Assembly: GCF_027158205.1 (NCBI RefSeq)
Contig: NZ_JAPVLU010000036.1
Span: forward strand, 31,771 to 95,770
Length of the DNA stretch: 64,000 bases
Direction: 5' to 3'
Source: Streptomyces sp. H39-S7
GTDB lineage: Bacteria > Actinomycetota > Actinomycetes > Streptomycetales > Streptomycetaceae
Under the pieces are notes generated by a model. That model saw only the letters and a program-made list of their open reading frames with translations. It made no database searches and was not told where the DNA came from. Shown one piece after another: positions 17,027 to 26,525 of the stretch. Position numbers and translations under genes: made by a program. Within the stretch, counting starts at the first letter, position 1. Each line of letters begins with the position of its first letter.

Positions 17027-17570
17027 GCGCCACGACCCCCGAGACCCGCTCAGCTCCCACCACCCGGACGCGCCCGAGGACGCGCTGGCGAGCGCCCTCA
17101 AGAACGCCGCCGCCGCCGGGCAGACCGCGGCGGCCCCCGCCCCCGTCGCCACGATCATGGCGCGCGGCGACCGGGTCCGGCGCCGCCGGACCGTCGCGTA
17201 CGCGGTCGCCGCCTGCCTGGCGGTCGGGGGGACGGGCCTCGTGGCGGCGGCCGTCCTGCCGTTGGGCGGCGGGGCGGTCGTGCCCGCGACGACGCCCTCC
17301 GGCTCGGACCCCGACCGGGAGACGCCGAGTCCGCGGCGGTCCGGCGCGGAGCCGACCGCATCGGGATCCCGGTTCAGCGGCACGCCGACCGGGACCGGAA
17401 CCACCGGAACGGGCCACGGTTCGGCGACCAACGCGCCGACCTCCGGCACGGAGACCACCGGGCCCGGCGGCCCTGCCGCCCGTACGACCACCTCGGTCCC
17501 GCCGCCCGGCAGCACGCTGGGCGGCGCGGCGCACTCGACGACGCTGCGGACCACCGCACCAACCGACTGA
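17019..17570 (+). CDS. Single-pass membrane protein, candidate anti-sigma partner
   Basis: This 183-residue protein has a cytoplasmic N-terminus of about 55 residues, one membrane helix at residues about 58-85 (TVAYAVAACLAVGGTGLVAAAVLP in outline) and a long Thr/Gly/Pro-rich extracytoplasmic tail. It starts at GTG 17019, inside the end of the sigma gene, with GGAGG upstream, so translation is coupled. Position and topology fit an anti-sigma factor, but no zinc HxxxCxxC motif is present, so the assignment is by context only. Confidence 0.65.
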   Translation: MPERHDPRDPLSSHHPDAPEDALASALKNAAAAGQTAAAPAPVATIMARGDRVRRRRTVAYAVAACLAVGGTGLVAAAVLPLGGGAVVPATTPSGSDPDRETPSPRRSGAEPTASGSRFSGTPTGTGTTGTGHGSATNAPTSGTETTGPGGPAARTTTSVPPPGSTLGGAAHSTTLRTTAPTD

Positions 17571-17786
17571 CCCCGGCCACCGCGCGCCGAGCCCCGTCAC
17601 CGCGTCACCCGTTCGATCCCCACCACCGCACCACCCGGCTGACTCCCACCACCCCTTGAACGACCCGGTCGCGCCACCGGGCGATCCCGCACGCCCCGAA
17701 GCCCCGACATGTCCCTGTCCCATCCCTGCCCGGTCCCTGTCCGGTCCCCCTCACGCCCTCGTCCCGCCCCTGTCTGGAGCCGCACC

Positions 17787-19139
17787 ATGTCCGTCGTACC
17801 TGCCCCGCGGACGCGGGGGGCCGAGGCCGCAACCGGGTTCGGAAGCGAAGCCGCGGTGGACCCGCGCCGCCTGCTGCCGTCCCCCCGGCGGGGGGACGGC
17901 GGCCGCCCGCGGGAGGGCCGTCCGCCGGCGCGTTCGGCCGCGCGCCGGCTGCTCTCCTCCGTCAGCGCCACGGACCGCGCGGTGCTGACGCTCTATCTGC
18001 TCACCCGGATCGGCATCTGGGCCACCGCCTACTGCACCGGCTGGCTGTTCACCGGGGACGGCCGCGCCAAGGAGGCCCCTCCGCTGCTCTCGCGGTGGGA
18101 GCAGTGGGACTGGTCGTACTTCGTCCGCATCGCCGAGTACGGCTACTTCGGCAGCCCGGACGGGTCCGACGCCGCCCCTCAGGACAACCGCGAGGCGTTC
18201 TTCCCCGGTCTGCCCCTGCTGCTCCGTGCCGTGCACACCGTCGTGCCCGACTGGACGGTGGCGGGCCTGCTGATCTCGTTCGTCGCCGGGGCTGTCGCCG
18301 TCCTGGCCCTCGCCCGAACAGCCCGCCTCCACCTGGCTGAACCGGCCGGGACACAGGCGAAGGGCGGTTCGCGCGAGGGCGACGCGGGTGAGCGCGCGGT
18401 GTTCTTCCTGCTGCTGTCTCCCTGCGCGGTGTTCCTGGCCGTCGGCTACACCGAGGCCCTCTTCCTGGCCCTCGCCATGCCCGCCTGGCTGGCGGCGAAG
18501 AAGGGCCGCTGGCCGTCGGCGGCGGTCCTGGCCTGCTGCGCCACCACCGTCCGGATCAGCGGGCTGTTCCTCGCGGCCGCCCTGGCCGCCGAGTTCCTGA
18601 CGAGCACGGCGGCGGCCCCCGCGTCCGACCGCCTCCGGCGCCTGCGCGTGCTCCCCTGGCTGGCCGTCCCCGCGCTGCCCGCGCTCGCCTACACCTGGTA
18701 CCTGCAGGCCAGGACCGGCGACTGGATGGCGTGGAAGCACGCCCAGGAACGCGGCTGGTACCGGCAGTTCCACTCCCCGTGGGAGGCCTGGCAGAACACC
18801 TGGGACTCGGCGTTCTCGCACACCCAGACCACCGGATACGCCCTCATGTTCCGGGCCGAACTCGTCGCCATGGTGCTCGGCCTGCTCGTCCTCGCCCGTC
18901 TCCTGCAACGGCGGCGGTGGCCGGAGGCGGTCTATCTCGCCCTCACCCTCTGGGCGCTCGGCACCTCGTACTGGTACATGTCCATCCCCCGCGCCACCCT
19001 CCTGTGGTGGCCGTTGTGGATCGGACTCGCCCGGTGGTCGCTGCGCCGCCCCTGGATCCGCACCGCCCACCTCTGCGTGTCCGCACCCCTGATGACCGTC
19101 TTCGCCGTGGCTTTCGCCTCCGGCCGCTGGGCCGGCTGA
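17787..19139 (+). CDS. PIG-V-like mannosyltransferase (integral membrane)
   Basis: This 450-residue polytopic glycosyltransferase of the GT-C type is related to PIG-V. After a basic disordered N-terminus of about 70 residues, hydrophobic helices run to the C-terminus. The family-type segment is SRWEQWDWSYFVRIAEYGY with FFPGLPLLLRAV, and the acidic residues near the first loop are likely catalytic. It probably transfers mannose from polyprenyl-phosphate-mannose to an envelope acceptor. The ATG at 17787 follows GGAG. The preceding 216 bases show no gene. Confidence 0.8.
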   Translation: MSVVPAPRTRGAEAATGFGSEAAVDPRRLLPSPRRGDGGRPREGRPPARSAARRLLSSVSATDRAVLTLYLLTRIGIWATAYCTGWLFTGDGRAKEAPPLLSRWEQWDWSYFVRIAEYGYFGSPDGSDAAPQDNREAFFPGLPLLLRAVHTVVPDWTVAGLLISFVAGAVAVLALARTARLHLAEPAGTQAKGGSREGDAGERAVFFLLLSPCAVFLAVGYTEALFLALAMPAWLAAKKGRWPSAAVLACCATTVRISGLFLAAALAAEFLTSTAAAPASDRLRRLRVLPWLAVPALPALAYTWYLQARTGDWMAWKHAQERGWYRQFHSPWEAWQNTWDSAFSHTQTTGYALMFRAELVAMVLGLLVLARLLQRRRWPEAVYLALTLWALGTSYWYMSIPRATLLWWPLWIGLARWSLRRPWIRTAHLCVSAPLMTVFAVAFASGRWAG

Positions 19140-19302
19140 CACCCGCCTCCGGCCGTCGGGCCCGCCGAGTCCTCGATCCGGCCGGCCGCGGGATCATCCA
19201 GATGGGGACGATCCGTGCCGATGTCCTCTACGATCGCGAATCCGAACGCCCAAGTGCGACACGGTGCACTGACGGTGTCGGACGGGCGCGTAGGAGGCAG
19301 TT

Positions 19303-21183
19303 TTGGAGCGAGGCACCCCCCTGCTGGCCGTGCGCGGCACCTCCAAGCGGTTCGGTGCCGTACAGGCGCTGAGCGAGGTCGACCTCGAGATCCACCAGGG
19401 CGAGGCGATCGGCCTGATCGGGGCCAACGGAGCCGGCAAGTCCACCCTGGTCAAGGTGATCGCGGGGGTGGAACCGGCGGACAGCGGGGTGATCGAGTGG
19501 AAGGGCCGGCCGGTCGACCTCCGCACGCCGCTCGACGCGCAGAAGCTCGGCATCGTCGCCGTCCACCAGGACCTCTCGCTCTGCGACAACCTCGACACCG
19601 TCGAGAACCTCTTCCTCGGCCGTGAGATCCGCCGCTTCTGGAGGCTCGACGAGGTCGAGATGGAGCAGCGTTCCCGCACGCTGCTCAACGTCCTGTCCGT
19701 CCGCATCCCCAACCTGCGCGTCCCCGTCGCCTCGCTCTCGGCCGCGCAGCGCCAGGGCGTCGCCATCGCGCGGGCGCTGCTCGGGAAGCCGGAACTCGTC
19801 ATCCTGGACGAGCCGACCGCCGCGCTGGGACCGCAGCAGGCCGCCGTGGTCCTCGCCATGGTCCAGCGGCTCCGCGACCAGCGGCTCGGCGTGCTGCTGG
19901 TCAGCCACGAGATGGAGGAGGTCCGAGCGGTCACGGACCGCGTGGCGGTGCTGCGCGTCGGCCGCAACACCGGCTTCTTCGAAACGAAGTACACCACCCA
20001 GGAGCAGATCGACTCGGCCGTCACGGGCAACCAGGCCGCGGCCGTCACCCTGCAGCAGAGCCTGCTGCCGCACGGACTGCCCGACCAGGACGCCCTCGAC
20101 GTCGCCTCCCGCTACCTGCCCGCGCGGGCGGGCGTCGGCGGCGACTGGTTCGACGTCATCCCGCTGCCGGGCGCGCGCGTCGCGCTGGTCGTCGGGGACA
20201 TCGTCGGGCACGGAATGCACGCCGCCGCCACCATGGGGCGGCTGCGGACGGCGGTGCACAACTTCTCGATGCTGGACCTGCCGCCCGACGACCTGCTGGC
20301 GCACCTCGACGACCTCGTGAGCCGGATGGACAAGGACGACGCGGTCCCGGGCGGCGGCGGGACCCCCGCCGCCGGCGCCACCTGCCTGTACGCGATCTAC
20401 GACTCGGTCTCGCGGCGCTGCGAGCTGGCCCGCGCCGGCCATCTGCCTCCCGCGCTCGTCCACCCCGACGGGACGGTGGAGTACCTCGAGGTACCGCCCG
20501 GCCCGCCGCTGGGCCTGGGCGGCCTGCCCTTCGAAGCGGTGGAGCACGAGCTGCCCGAGGGCAGCAAGCTGGTCCTCTACACGGACGGACTGGTCGAGGA
20601 CCGCACACGGGACATCGACGTCGGGCTCGAACTCCTCCGCACCGCCCTGTCAGGCCCCGACCGCGACCCGGAGCAGGCCTGCGACGCGGTGCTCGACGCG
20701 CTGCTCCCCGCGGAACCGAAGGACGACGTCGCGCTGCTCATCGCCCGTTCCCGTGCGCTGCCGGAGGACCGGATCGCCCGCTGGTCCGTACCGTCGGAAC
20801 CGTCCGCGGTCTCCGCCGTACGGGCCGCCGCGGTGGCGCAGCTGGAGCGGTGGGGGCTGGACGAGCTGGCGTTCATCACCGAGCTGATCCTCAGCGAGCT
20901 GATCACCAACTCCATCCGCCACGCGGCCGGGCCGATCACAGTCCGCCTGCTGCTGGACCGCACCCTGATCTGCGAGGTCGCCGACACCAGCAGCACCGCC
21001 CCCCACCTGCGCTACGCGGCCACCACGGACGAGGGTGGACGCGGCCTGTTCCTCGTCGCCCAGCTGGCTGAACACTGGGGCACCCGCTACACCAGCGACG
21101 GAAAGATCATCTGGTCGGAGCAGCGCATTCCCCCGGGGCGGGTGCTGGCGGAGCGCGGGTCGGCGGAAGGTGTGGCTCGGTAG
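19303..21183 (+). CDS. ABC ATPase - SpoIIE-type PP2C phosphatase - HATPase fusion protein
   Basis: This 626-residue fusion has three parts. Residues about 8-245 form a sugar-importer-type ABC ATPase: Walker A GANGAGKST, Q-loop VHQDLS, signature LSAAQRQ, Walker B LVILDEPTA and H-loop LLVSHEM. Residues about 255-485 form a SpoIIE PP2C phosphatase with metal motifs GGDWFD and GDIVGHGM. Residues about 500-610 form an anti-sigma-kinase-like ATPase with N-box ELILSELITNSIRHA and a G-box DEGGRGLFLVAQL. TTG 19303 follows TAGGAGG. There are no membrane segments. It probably acts in partner-switching control of sigma factors; the ABC part may act as a nucleotide-dependent sensor. Confidence 0.85.
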   Translation: MERGTPLLAVRGTSKRFGAVQALSEVDLEIHQGEAIGLIGANGAGKSTLVKVIAGVEPADSGVIEWKGRPVDLRTPLDAQKLGIVAVHQDLSLCDNLDTVENLFLGREIRRFWRLDEVEMEQRSRTLLNVLSVRIPNLRVPVASLSAAQRQGVAIARALLGKPELVILDEPTAALGPQQAAVVLAMVQRLRDQRLGVLLVSHEMEEVRAVTDRVAVLRVGRNTGFFETKYTTQEQIDSAVTGNQAAAVTLQQSLLPHGLPDQDALDVASRYLPARAGVGGDWFDVIPLPGARVALVVGDIVGHGMHAAATMGRLRTAVHNFSMLDLPPDDLLAHLDDLVSRMDKDDAVPGGGGTPAAGATCLYAIYDSVSRRCELARAGHLPPALVHPDGTVEYLEVPPGPPLGLGGLPFEAVEHELPEGSKLVLYTDGLVEDRTRDIDVGLELLRTALSGPDRDPEQACDAVLDALLPAEPKDDVALLIARSRALPEDRIARWSVPSEPSAVSAVRAAAVAQLERWGLDELAFITELILSELITNSIRHAAGPITVRLLLDRTLICEVADTSSTAPHLRYAATTDEGGRGLFLVAQLAEHWGTRYTSDGKIIWSEQRIPPGRVLAERGSAEGVAR

Positions 21184-21377
21184 CGGAGCTCGGTTGCGCG
21201 AGATCGGTAGCGGGGGTCGGTTACGCGGGGCTCACCCGTGCGTGGCGCACCACCGCGCGGCCCCCGGCGGTGACGGACGGCGACGGACGGTGACGGGCTG
21301 GGGACGCCCCGGCGTCAGGCTCGGTGTCAGGCCCGGTTTCGTGCCCGGCGGGCCACTCCCGTCCCTCCTGGTTCGCC

Positions 21378-21406
21378 TTGACACCCCTGGTGGGCGGGCG
21401 TACAGA
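21378..21406 (+). promoter_or_regulatory. Sigma-70-type promoter giving a probable leaderless transcript
   Basis: TTGACA at 21378-21383 and TACAGA at 21401-21406 are separated by exactly 17 bases. The ATG of the next gene begins seven bases after the -10 box, where transcription should start, which predicts an mRNA without a 5' leader. Confidence 0.6.
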
Positions 21407-21412
21407 GAAGAG

Positions 21413-24115
21413 ATGCGTCAGGGTGTGCCGGCGGACCCGCGAGGGACGCAAGTGACCGGCAGTACCGCGGCGACGCGCACCGGGATCGATCCGGATGGTG
21501 TCCGCCGTTTTCGGCGCGCCCCCGAACCCCCGCAGCCCCCGCAGATCCCGGGGGACAGCGCTTTCCCCGCCGAACCGCCCGCCGCGAACCAGGAGCGGGA
21601 CGATCTGCTCGCCGCCGCCGTGCGGAAGGTGCTCAAGGACACCGACGCCTACAGCGGCCTGGTGTACCTGCGCTCCCGTGACCGTCGCTCGCTGGTGCTG
21701 AGCACCGTCGCAGGGGTCCCGGTGTCGGCGCTGGGCGCGTTCCGCCGCGTCTCCGTGCACAGTCCGCTGCCCGCTCCGATGGCCTATCGCACCGGGCGCA
21801 GTGTCTGTCTGTCGGGGACGGAGGAGACGCTGCGGCGTTTTCCCCAGCTGCTGGTGGGCCTGCCGTACTCGTTCGCCTCCGTCTGCGCCCCGATCGTCTC
21901 GGGCCCGGAGACCTACGGCGTGCTGTGCGGGCTCTGGACGCCGTCCTCCACCGGTCTGCCGACGAGCGCCCGGCGGCATCTGCGGGCCACCGCCAACCGG
22001 CTGGGGGGCCAGCTCGCGGAGCTGGCCGCCAGGGGGGACCGGGTGGAGGGTGCGGGCGACACGGCGGTGGTCGAGCTGCCCACCGCGCCGGGCACGGCCA
22101 TCCGGCTCGGGCTGTTCGACTGGAACCTCGCCACCGGCACGGTCTCCGTCGACGAGGAGCTGGGCGCGATCCTGGGCTGGACCCCCGAGCAGTTCGACGG
22201 CCGGGCCGAGACCGTGGCCGCCCGGCTCCATCCGGACGACCTGCCGGGTTTCTGTTCGGCCGCCCGCGGCGCGCTGACGGAGGGCCGGGTCCTCGCCATG
22301 CGGCTGCGGGTGACGGCCGGGGACAACCGGTCGCGATCGGTCGAGGTGCGGGCCCGGGCGTCCGAGGCGGCGGCCGGTCGGTCCCCGGACCACCTGGTGG
22401 GCACCGTCCTGGACACCGGTACGGGGGTCGCGGCCGCCGAGGCCGTCGAGCGGCTGCGGCAGGGGATCTTCTCGCTCGACCCGGACGGCCGGATCACGTA
22501 CGCGAACCTCGGCGCCGAGCTGCTGCTGGGCGCCCATCGCGAGGAGATGCTCGGGCGGCACCTGTGGGACTGCCTCGGCTGGCTCTCCGACCCCGCGTAC
22601 GAGGACCGCCACCGGTCGGCGATGATCTCCCGGCAGTCGACCGCGTACCTGGCCTGCCGCCCGCCCGACCGCTGGCTGTCCTTCGCCTTCTACCCGGACG
22701 CGCACGGGGTCACCGGCACCGTGATCCCCGCCGCCGGACCTCCCAAGCGCCACGGCAGAGGGCACGCGACCCCATCCCGCACAACCCTGCCCGCCACGAC
22801 GACCCCACCCGCCACCACCCCCCCCGCCACGACGCCCCCGCCCCCCGCGACCTCACCCTCCGCGACTCCGCCCGTCGCCTTCGAACCGCCGACGCCCGCG
22901 CGGCGCGCCGGCGTCGGCGCCATCTACCGCCTGCTGCAACTGGCCAGCACGCTGACCCAGGCCGTCACGGTCCACGAGGTGTGCACGGCCGTCGCGGAGC
23001 AGATCCTGCCGGCCTTCGGCGGCCAGGAACTGGCGATCTACGTGGTCGCCGGGAACCGGCTGGACCTTGCCCACCAGGTCGGCTACCCCGAGGCGTTCCT
23101 GGACCGTTTCGAGGGCACGCCGATGGGGGCCCGGCTGCCCGGAGTGGAGGCGCTGAGCACCGGTGCGCCGATCTTCTTCTCGTCCGTGGACGAGCTGGCC
23201 CGCGCCTACCCCGGGATCCCGCTCGACGAGATGTGCGCCTGGGCCTTCCTCCCGCTGATCGCCTCCGGGCACCCCGTCGGCAGCTGCATCCTGGGCTTCG
23301 ACGAGCCGCACCCGTTCACGTCCGAGGAACGTGGAGTACTGACCGCGCTGGGCGGCCTGATCGCCCAGGCGCTGGAGCGCGCCCGCCTGTATGACACGGA
23401 GTTCGCCCTCGCCCGCGGCCTGCAGAACGCGCTGCTGCCCCACCGGCTGCCCAAGGTGCCGGGCGTCTCCATCGCGGCCCGCTACCTGCCGGGGACGCAG
23501 AGCATGGAGATCGGCGGGGACTGGTACGACGCCATCGTCACGGCACAGGGACTGTGCCTGGTCATCGGCGACGTCGAGGGCCACAGTGTGGCCGCCGCCG
23601 CCACCATGGGGCAGCTCCGCAGCGCGGTGCGGGCCTTCGCCACCAGTGGCTGCGAGCCGAACGAGGTGCTGGTCCGCACCAACCGGCTGCTGGCCGACCT
23701 CGACCCCGATCTGCTCGCCAGCTGCTGCCTGATCCAGCTGGACCGGACCGCGGGACTGGCCCGCATCGCGCGCGCCGGGCACCTCCCGCCCCTCCTGCGG
23801 CACGCCGACGGCCACACCGACGTGCTGGAGTGCCCCGGCGGCGCCCTGCTCGGCGTCGATCCGCTCACGGAGTACCCGATCAGCGAGCTGCGGCCGCCGC
23901 CGGGATCGGTGCTCGCCCTGTACACCGACGGCCTGGTGGAGGAGCCGGGGACGTCGATCGACGAGGGCATCGACCGTCTGCGCGTCTCGCTCGCCCACGC
24001 CGACGCGAGTTCTCTGGAGGAGCTCGCCGACCGGCTCCTGAGCGACGCCCGCCGCTCGACGCACCGCGCGGACGACGTGGCGCTGCTGCTCACCGCCTTC
24101 GACGCGGAGCAGTGA
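21413..24115 (+). CDS. GAF-PAS-PAS-GAF SpoIIE-family protein phosphatase
   Basis: This 900-residue signalling phosphatase has a GAF-like domain (about 60-205), PAS (about 225-330), a second PAS (about 345-440), a Pro/Thr linker (about 455-500), a GAF domain (about 505-665) and a PP2C domain (about 670-898) with metal motifs GGDWYDA and GDVEGHSV. It probably dephosphorylates an anti-anti-sigma factor in response to a cytoplasmic signal. Two starts are possible: ATG 21413, placed for leaderless translation, or GTG 21452 with GAGGGA upstream. A 13-bp triplicate repeat overlaps the stop codon. The second PAS and linker vary most in such proteins. Confidence 0.85.
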   Translation: MRQGVPADPRGTQVTGSTAATRTGIDPDGVRRFRRAPEPPQPPQIPGDSAFPAEPPAANQERDDLLAAAVRKVLKDTDAYSGLVYLRSRDRRSLVLSTVAGVPVSALGAFRRVSVHSPLPAPMAYRTGRSVCLSGTEETLRRFPQLLVGLPYSFASVCAPIVSGPETYGVLCGLWTPSSTGLPTSARRHLRATANRLGGQLAELAARGDRVEGAGDTAVVELPTAPGTAIRLGLFDWNLATGTVSVDEELGAILGWTPEQFDGRAETVAARLHPDDLPGFCSAARGALTEGRVLAMRLRVTAGDNRSRSVEVRARASEAAAGRSPDHLVGTVLDTGTGVAAAEAVERLRQGIFSLDPDGRITYANLGAELLLGAHREEMLGRHLWDCLGWLSDPAYEDRHRSAMISRQSTAYLACRPPDRWLSFAFYPDAHGVTGTVIPAAGPPKRHGRGHATPSRTTLPATTTPPATTPPATTPPPPATSPSATPPVAFEPPTPARRAGVGAIYRLLQLASTLTQAVTVHEVCTAVAEQILPAFGGQELAIYVVAGNRLDLAHQVGYPEAFLDRFEGTPMGARLPGVEALSTGAPIFFSSVDELARAYPGIPLDEMCAWAFLPLIASGHPVGSCILGFDEPHPFTSEERGVLTALGGLIAQALERARLYDTEFALARGLQNALLPHRLPKVPGVSIAARYLPGTQSMEIGGDWYDAIVTAQGLCLVIGDVEGHSVAAAATMGQLRSAVRAFATSGCEPNEVLVRTNRLLADLDPDLLASCCLIQLDRTAGLARIARAGHLPPLLRHADGHTDVLECPGGALLGVDPLTEYPISELRPPPGSVLALYTDGLVEEPGTSIDEGIDRLRVSLAHADASSLEELADRLLSDARRSTHRADDVALLLTAFDAEQ

Positions 24116-24139
24116 CGCGGAGCAGTGACGCGGAGCAGT
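24101..24139. repeat. Three exact tandem copies of a 13-bp unit across a stop codon
   Basis: GACGCGGAGCAGT is repeated three times. The first copy encodes the last residues and the TGA of the phosphatase gene. A unit of 13 changes frame on slippage, so copy number could alter the C-terminus only if the stop were lost; most likely it is replication slippage. Confidence 0.7.
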
Positions 24140-24338
24140 GAAGCGGCCGCGGATGCTCGCACGCTCGCGGAAATCACGCACCAGCACCGTCCAAGCGGGT
24201 GAACGGACTCGCCGGGGCGTTCGACGACCGGCCTCGACGCGGTATGCCTCCCCGTGCTGATCGCACGCACTGATCACACGTACTGAGTGACCGTCAGAAG
24301 TCGGCTGGTGTAAGCCCGGCCCTGCACTGGAGGGTTCA

Positions 24339-25940
24339 TTGAGATCGATTCCGCGAGGCCGCCGTACCTGGGCCGGCATCGTCACCACGGTGATGGCCAT
24401 GGTCGCGACAGCGGGTGCGGCGGCTCCGCCCGGGCATCACGACAACCTCGGGCCGGAGATCGCGGCGATCATGAGCAAGCCGGCCTACGAGCACGCCCAG
24501 TGGGGCTGGCTCGAGGTCGACGGCTCGACCGGGCGCGTCGTCCACTCGCAGTACCCGGACCAGTTCTTCATCCCCGGCTCGACGGCCAAGCTGATCAGCG
24601 TGTCGGGCGCCTGGCACGCGCTGGGCGGGGACCACCGGTTCACCACCCCGGTGCAGGCCCTCGGCAGCCGGGCCGGAGGCGTCCTGACGGGCTCGCTGGC
24701 GCTGGTCGCGCAGGGCGACCTCACCATGGGCGGCCGTACGAAGCCCGACGGCTCCGTCGCCTACACCGCGATCGACCACACCTACGCGAACGACGTACCG
24801 GGCGCGACGCTCACTCCCGAGAACCCGCTCGCGGGCCTCGACAGGATCGCCCACCAGGTGCGCGGTTCGGGCATCACCAAGGTCCAGGGCGACGTCGCCA
24901 TCGACTCCCGGCTCTTCTCCGCCGCCTCGGCCCCCGAGCTGGACCCGACCCCGACCCCGCTCATCATCAACGACAACGTCATCGACCTGCTGACCACGCC
25001 CACCACCCCGGGCCACCCCGCGCAGCTCAGCTGGCGGCCCCAGGTCGCGCCCTACCAGGTGACGTCAACCGTGAAGACGGTCCCGGCGGGCGGTACGACG
25101 AGCATCGCGGTCACCACCTCGCCGGACGGCACCCGCATCGGCCTGTCCGGGACGATCGCGGCCGGCGCCGCGCCGGAGCTGCGGATCTCCCCGGTCAAGA
25201 ACCCGGACACGTTCGGGCGCACGGCCCTGATCGAGGCACTCGCCAGGGCGGGCGTCACGGTCACCGCACGGCCGACCGGGCCCAACCCGACCGGCCTGCT
25301 GCCGCGTTCCTACGACGGGACGAAGCGCGTCGCCGCGTACGTGTCCCCGGTCTTCGCCGAGTACACGAAGCTGATCTTCAAGGTCAGCCACAACCTCGGG
25401 GCGAACCTCGCGATCTGCCTGATGGCCGTCACGGCCGGCAGCCACCAGTGCGCGGACGGCTTCCCCGTGCTGCGTGACTTCCTGCGCGGGGCCGGCATCG
25501 ACCCGACACAGGTCCAACTGCTCGACGGCCGCGGCGGCGACCCGAACGACCGGGTCACCCCGCGGGTGGAGGACGAGCTCCTGCACTACTGGCAGACGAC
25601 CCCCGAGGCCGACCGCTTCCGGAAGGCGCTGCCGATCATGGGGGTGGACGGCTCGCTGGCCTGGGTCTGCGACGGGTCTCCCACCTGCCCGGGCAAGGGC
25701 AAGGTGTGGGCCAAGACCGGCACCGCGGTCGGAGGCGACGCCGTCAACCAGCGGCTGGCCGTCGGCGGCCTCACCATCGGCGGCTACCTCGCCGCGGGCC
25801 ACGGCCGGCTGAACACCTTCTACCTGGCCGTGAACGGGGCCTCCACCCCGGACATCAACGGAGTCATCGACCTCGGCAACGACCTGGCCCGCATCGCGGG
25901 CCTGCTGCAAGAGCAGGCAGAGGCCAGAAGCCGCCCATAG
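24339..25940 (+). CDS. dacB: D-alanyl-D-alanine carboxypeptidase/endopeptidase (peptidase S13, PBP4 type)
   Basis: This 533-residue secreted peptidoglycan hydrolase removes terminal D-Ala or cuts cross-links. Its active-site motifs are SxxK in FIPGSTAKLISV (Ser near residue 80), SxN in FKVSHNLGANL and KTG in VWAKTGTAVGG. The extra inserted domain of the S13 family lies between the first two motifs. A signal peptide covers residues 1-28. It starts at TTG 24339 after GGAGGG. It is followed by a strong terminator. The enzyme acts outside the membrane. Confidence 0.92.
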   Translation: MRSIPRGRRTWAGIVTTVMAMVATAGAAAPPGHHDNLGPEIAAIMSKPAYEHAQWGWLEVDGSTGRVVHSQYPDQFFIPGSTAKLISVSGAWHALGGDHRFTTPVQALGSRAGGVLTGSLALVAQGDLTMGGRTKPDGSVAYTAIDHTYANDVPGATLTPENPLAGLDRIAHQVRGSGITKVQGDVAIDSRLFSAASAPELDPTPTPLIINDNVIDLLTTPTTPGHPAQLSWRPQVAPYQVTSTVKTVPAGGTTSIAVTTSPDGTRIGLSGTIAAGAAPELRISPVKNPDTFGRTALIEALARAGVTVTARPTGPNPTGLLPRSYDGTKRVAAYVSPVFAEYTKLIFKVSHNLGANLAICLMAVTAGSHQCADGFPVLRDFLRGAGIDPTQVQLLDGRGGDPNDRVTPRVEDELLHYWQTTPEADRFRKALPIMGVDGSLAWVCDGSPTCPGKGKVWAKTGTAVGGDAVNQRLAVGGLTIGGYLAAGHGRLNTFYLAVNGASTPDINGVIDLGNDLARIAGLLQEQAEARSRP

Positions 25941-25955
25941 CCCCTGCGCCCGAAC

Positions 25956-25988
25956 GGAAGCCCGGACCACGCCATGGTCCGGGCTTCC
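25956..25988 (+). terminator. Terminator of the S13 peptidase gene
   Basis: A 14-base perfect stem with a five-base loop (25956-25969 and 25975-25988) lies 16 bases past the stop codon. There is no T-run. Confidence 0.8.
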
Positions 25989-26087
25989 AGCGGTTATGAC
26001 GTCACTTCAGAAAGCGTTCGACGCCCTCGCGGGCACGAGCACTGCGGACCGCGGCGTCGGCCGGCGACCCGGCTTCTCCGAGGGCGG

Positions 26088-26525
26088 TTACATGCCGTGG
26101 GTGGGCATGCCCTCCGTGCACGCGAGGTGGATGACCAGATCGGCGGGTCCCGTGTGGGGGTGCTTGGGGTCCGCCCCCGGGCGGATCTGCTGCTTGCGTA
26201 CGGTCACGATCCAGCCGGTGGCGTCGTCGTTGGGGCGGCTCTCGAGGATGTCGGCCGACTCCCGCGCCAGGCTGGAACCCTTGCTCGCGGAGATGGCGAA
26301 GCCGCCGCTGAAGGCGCTCTGGGGCGCGGGGCAGAATAGCTCGTGGGGGCGGCCGTCGGCCCCGCCGGGGATGACCTGGCCGGCGACGTGGAGCGTCTGA
26401 GGCGGTTCCAGGGACAGGGCGGTGGCCTGTGTGGCGGCGGGGCCGAGCAGGGCCGCGGCACCGGCGACAGCCGCGACAGCGGCACGAGTTCCGGTACGAG
26501 TTGACGTGCGCGTTCTTGCGTCCAT
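26088..26525 (-). CDS. Secreted hypothetical protein with one likely disulfide
   Basis: This 145-residue protein has a signal peptide of about 37 residues (basic start MDARTRTSTRTGTR, then an alanine-rich core ending ATQATA). The mature part of about 108 residues has two cysteines (ELFCPAP and HLACTEG) that could form a disulfide. The size and two-cysteine layout slightly recall small secreted inhibitors, but no family motif is clear. The ATG at 26525 follows GAGGAG. It is divergent from the copper oxidase gene. Confidence 0.65.
   Translation of the reverse strand: MDARTRTSTRTGTRAAVAAVAGAAALLGPAATQATALSLEPPQTLHVAGQVIPGGADGRPHELFCPAPQSAFSGGFAISASKGSSLARESADILESRPNDDATGWIVTVRKQQIRPGADPKHPHTGPADLVIHLACTEGMPTHGM

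Noticed and set aside
22853-24400. 515-residue minus-strand frame opposite the sensor phosphatase
   Set aside because: Typical high-GC shadow frame; the plus strand encodes intact GAF and PP2C domains.
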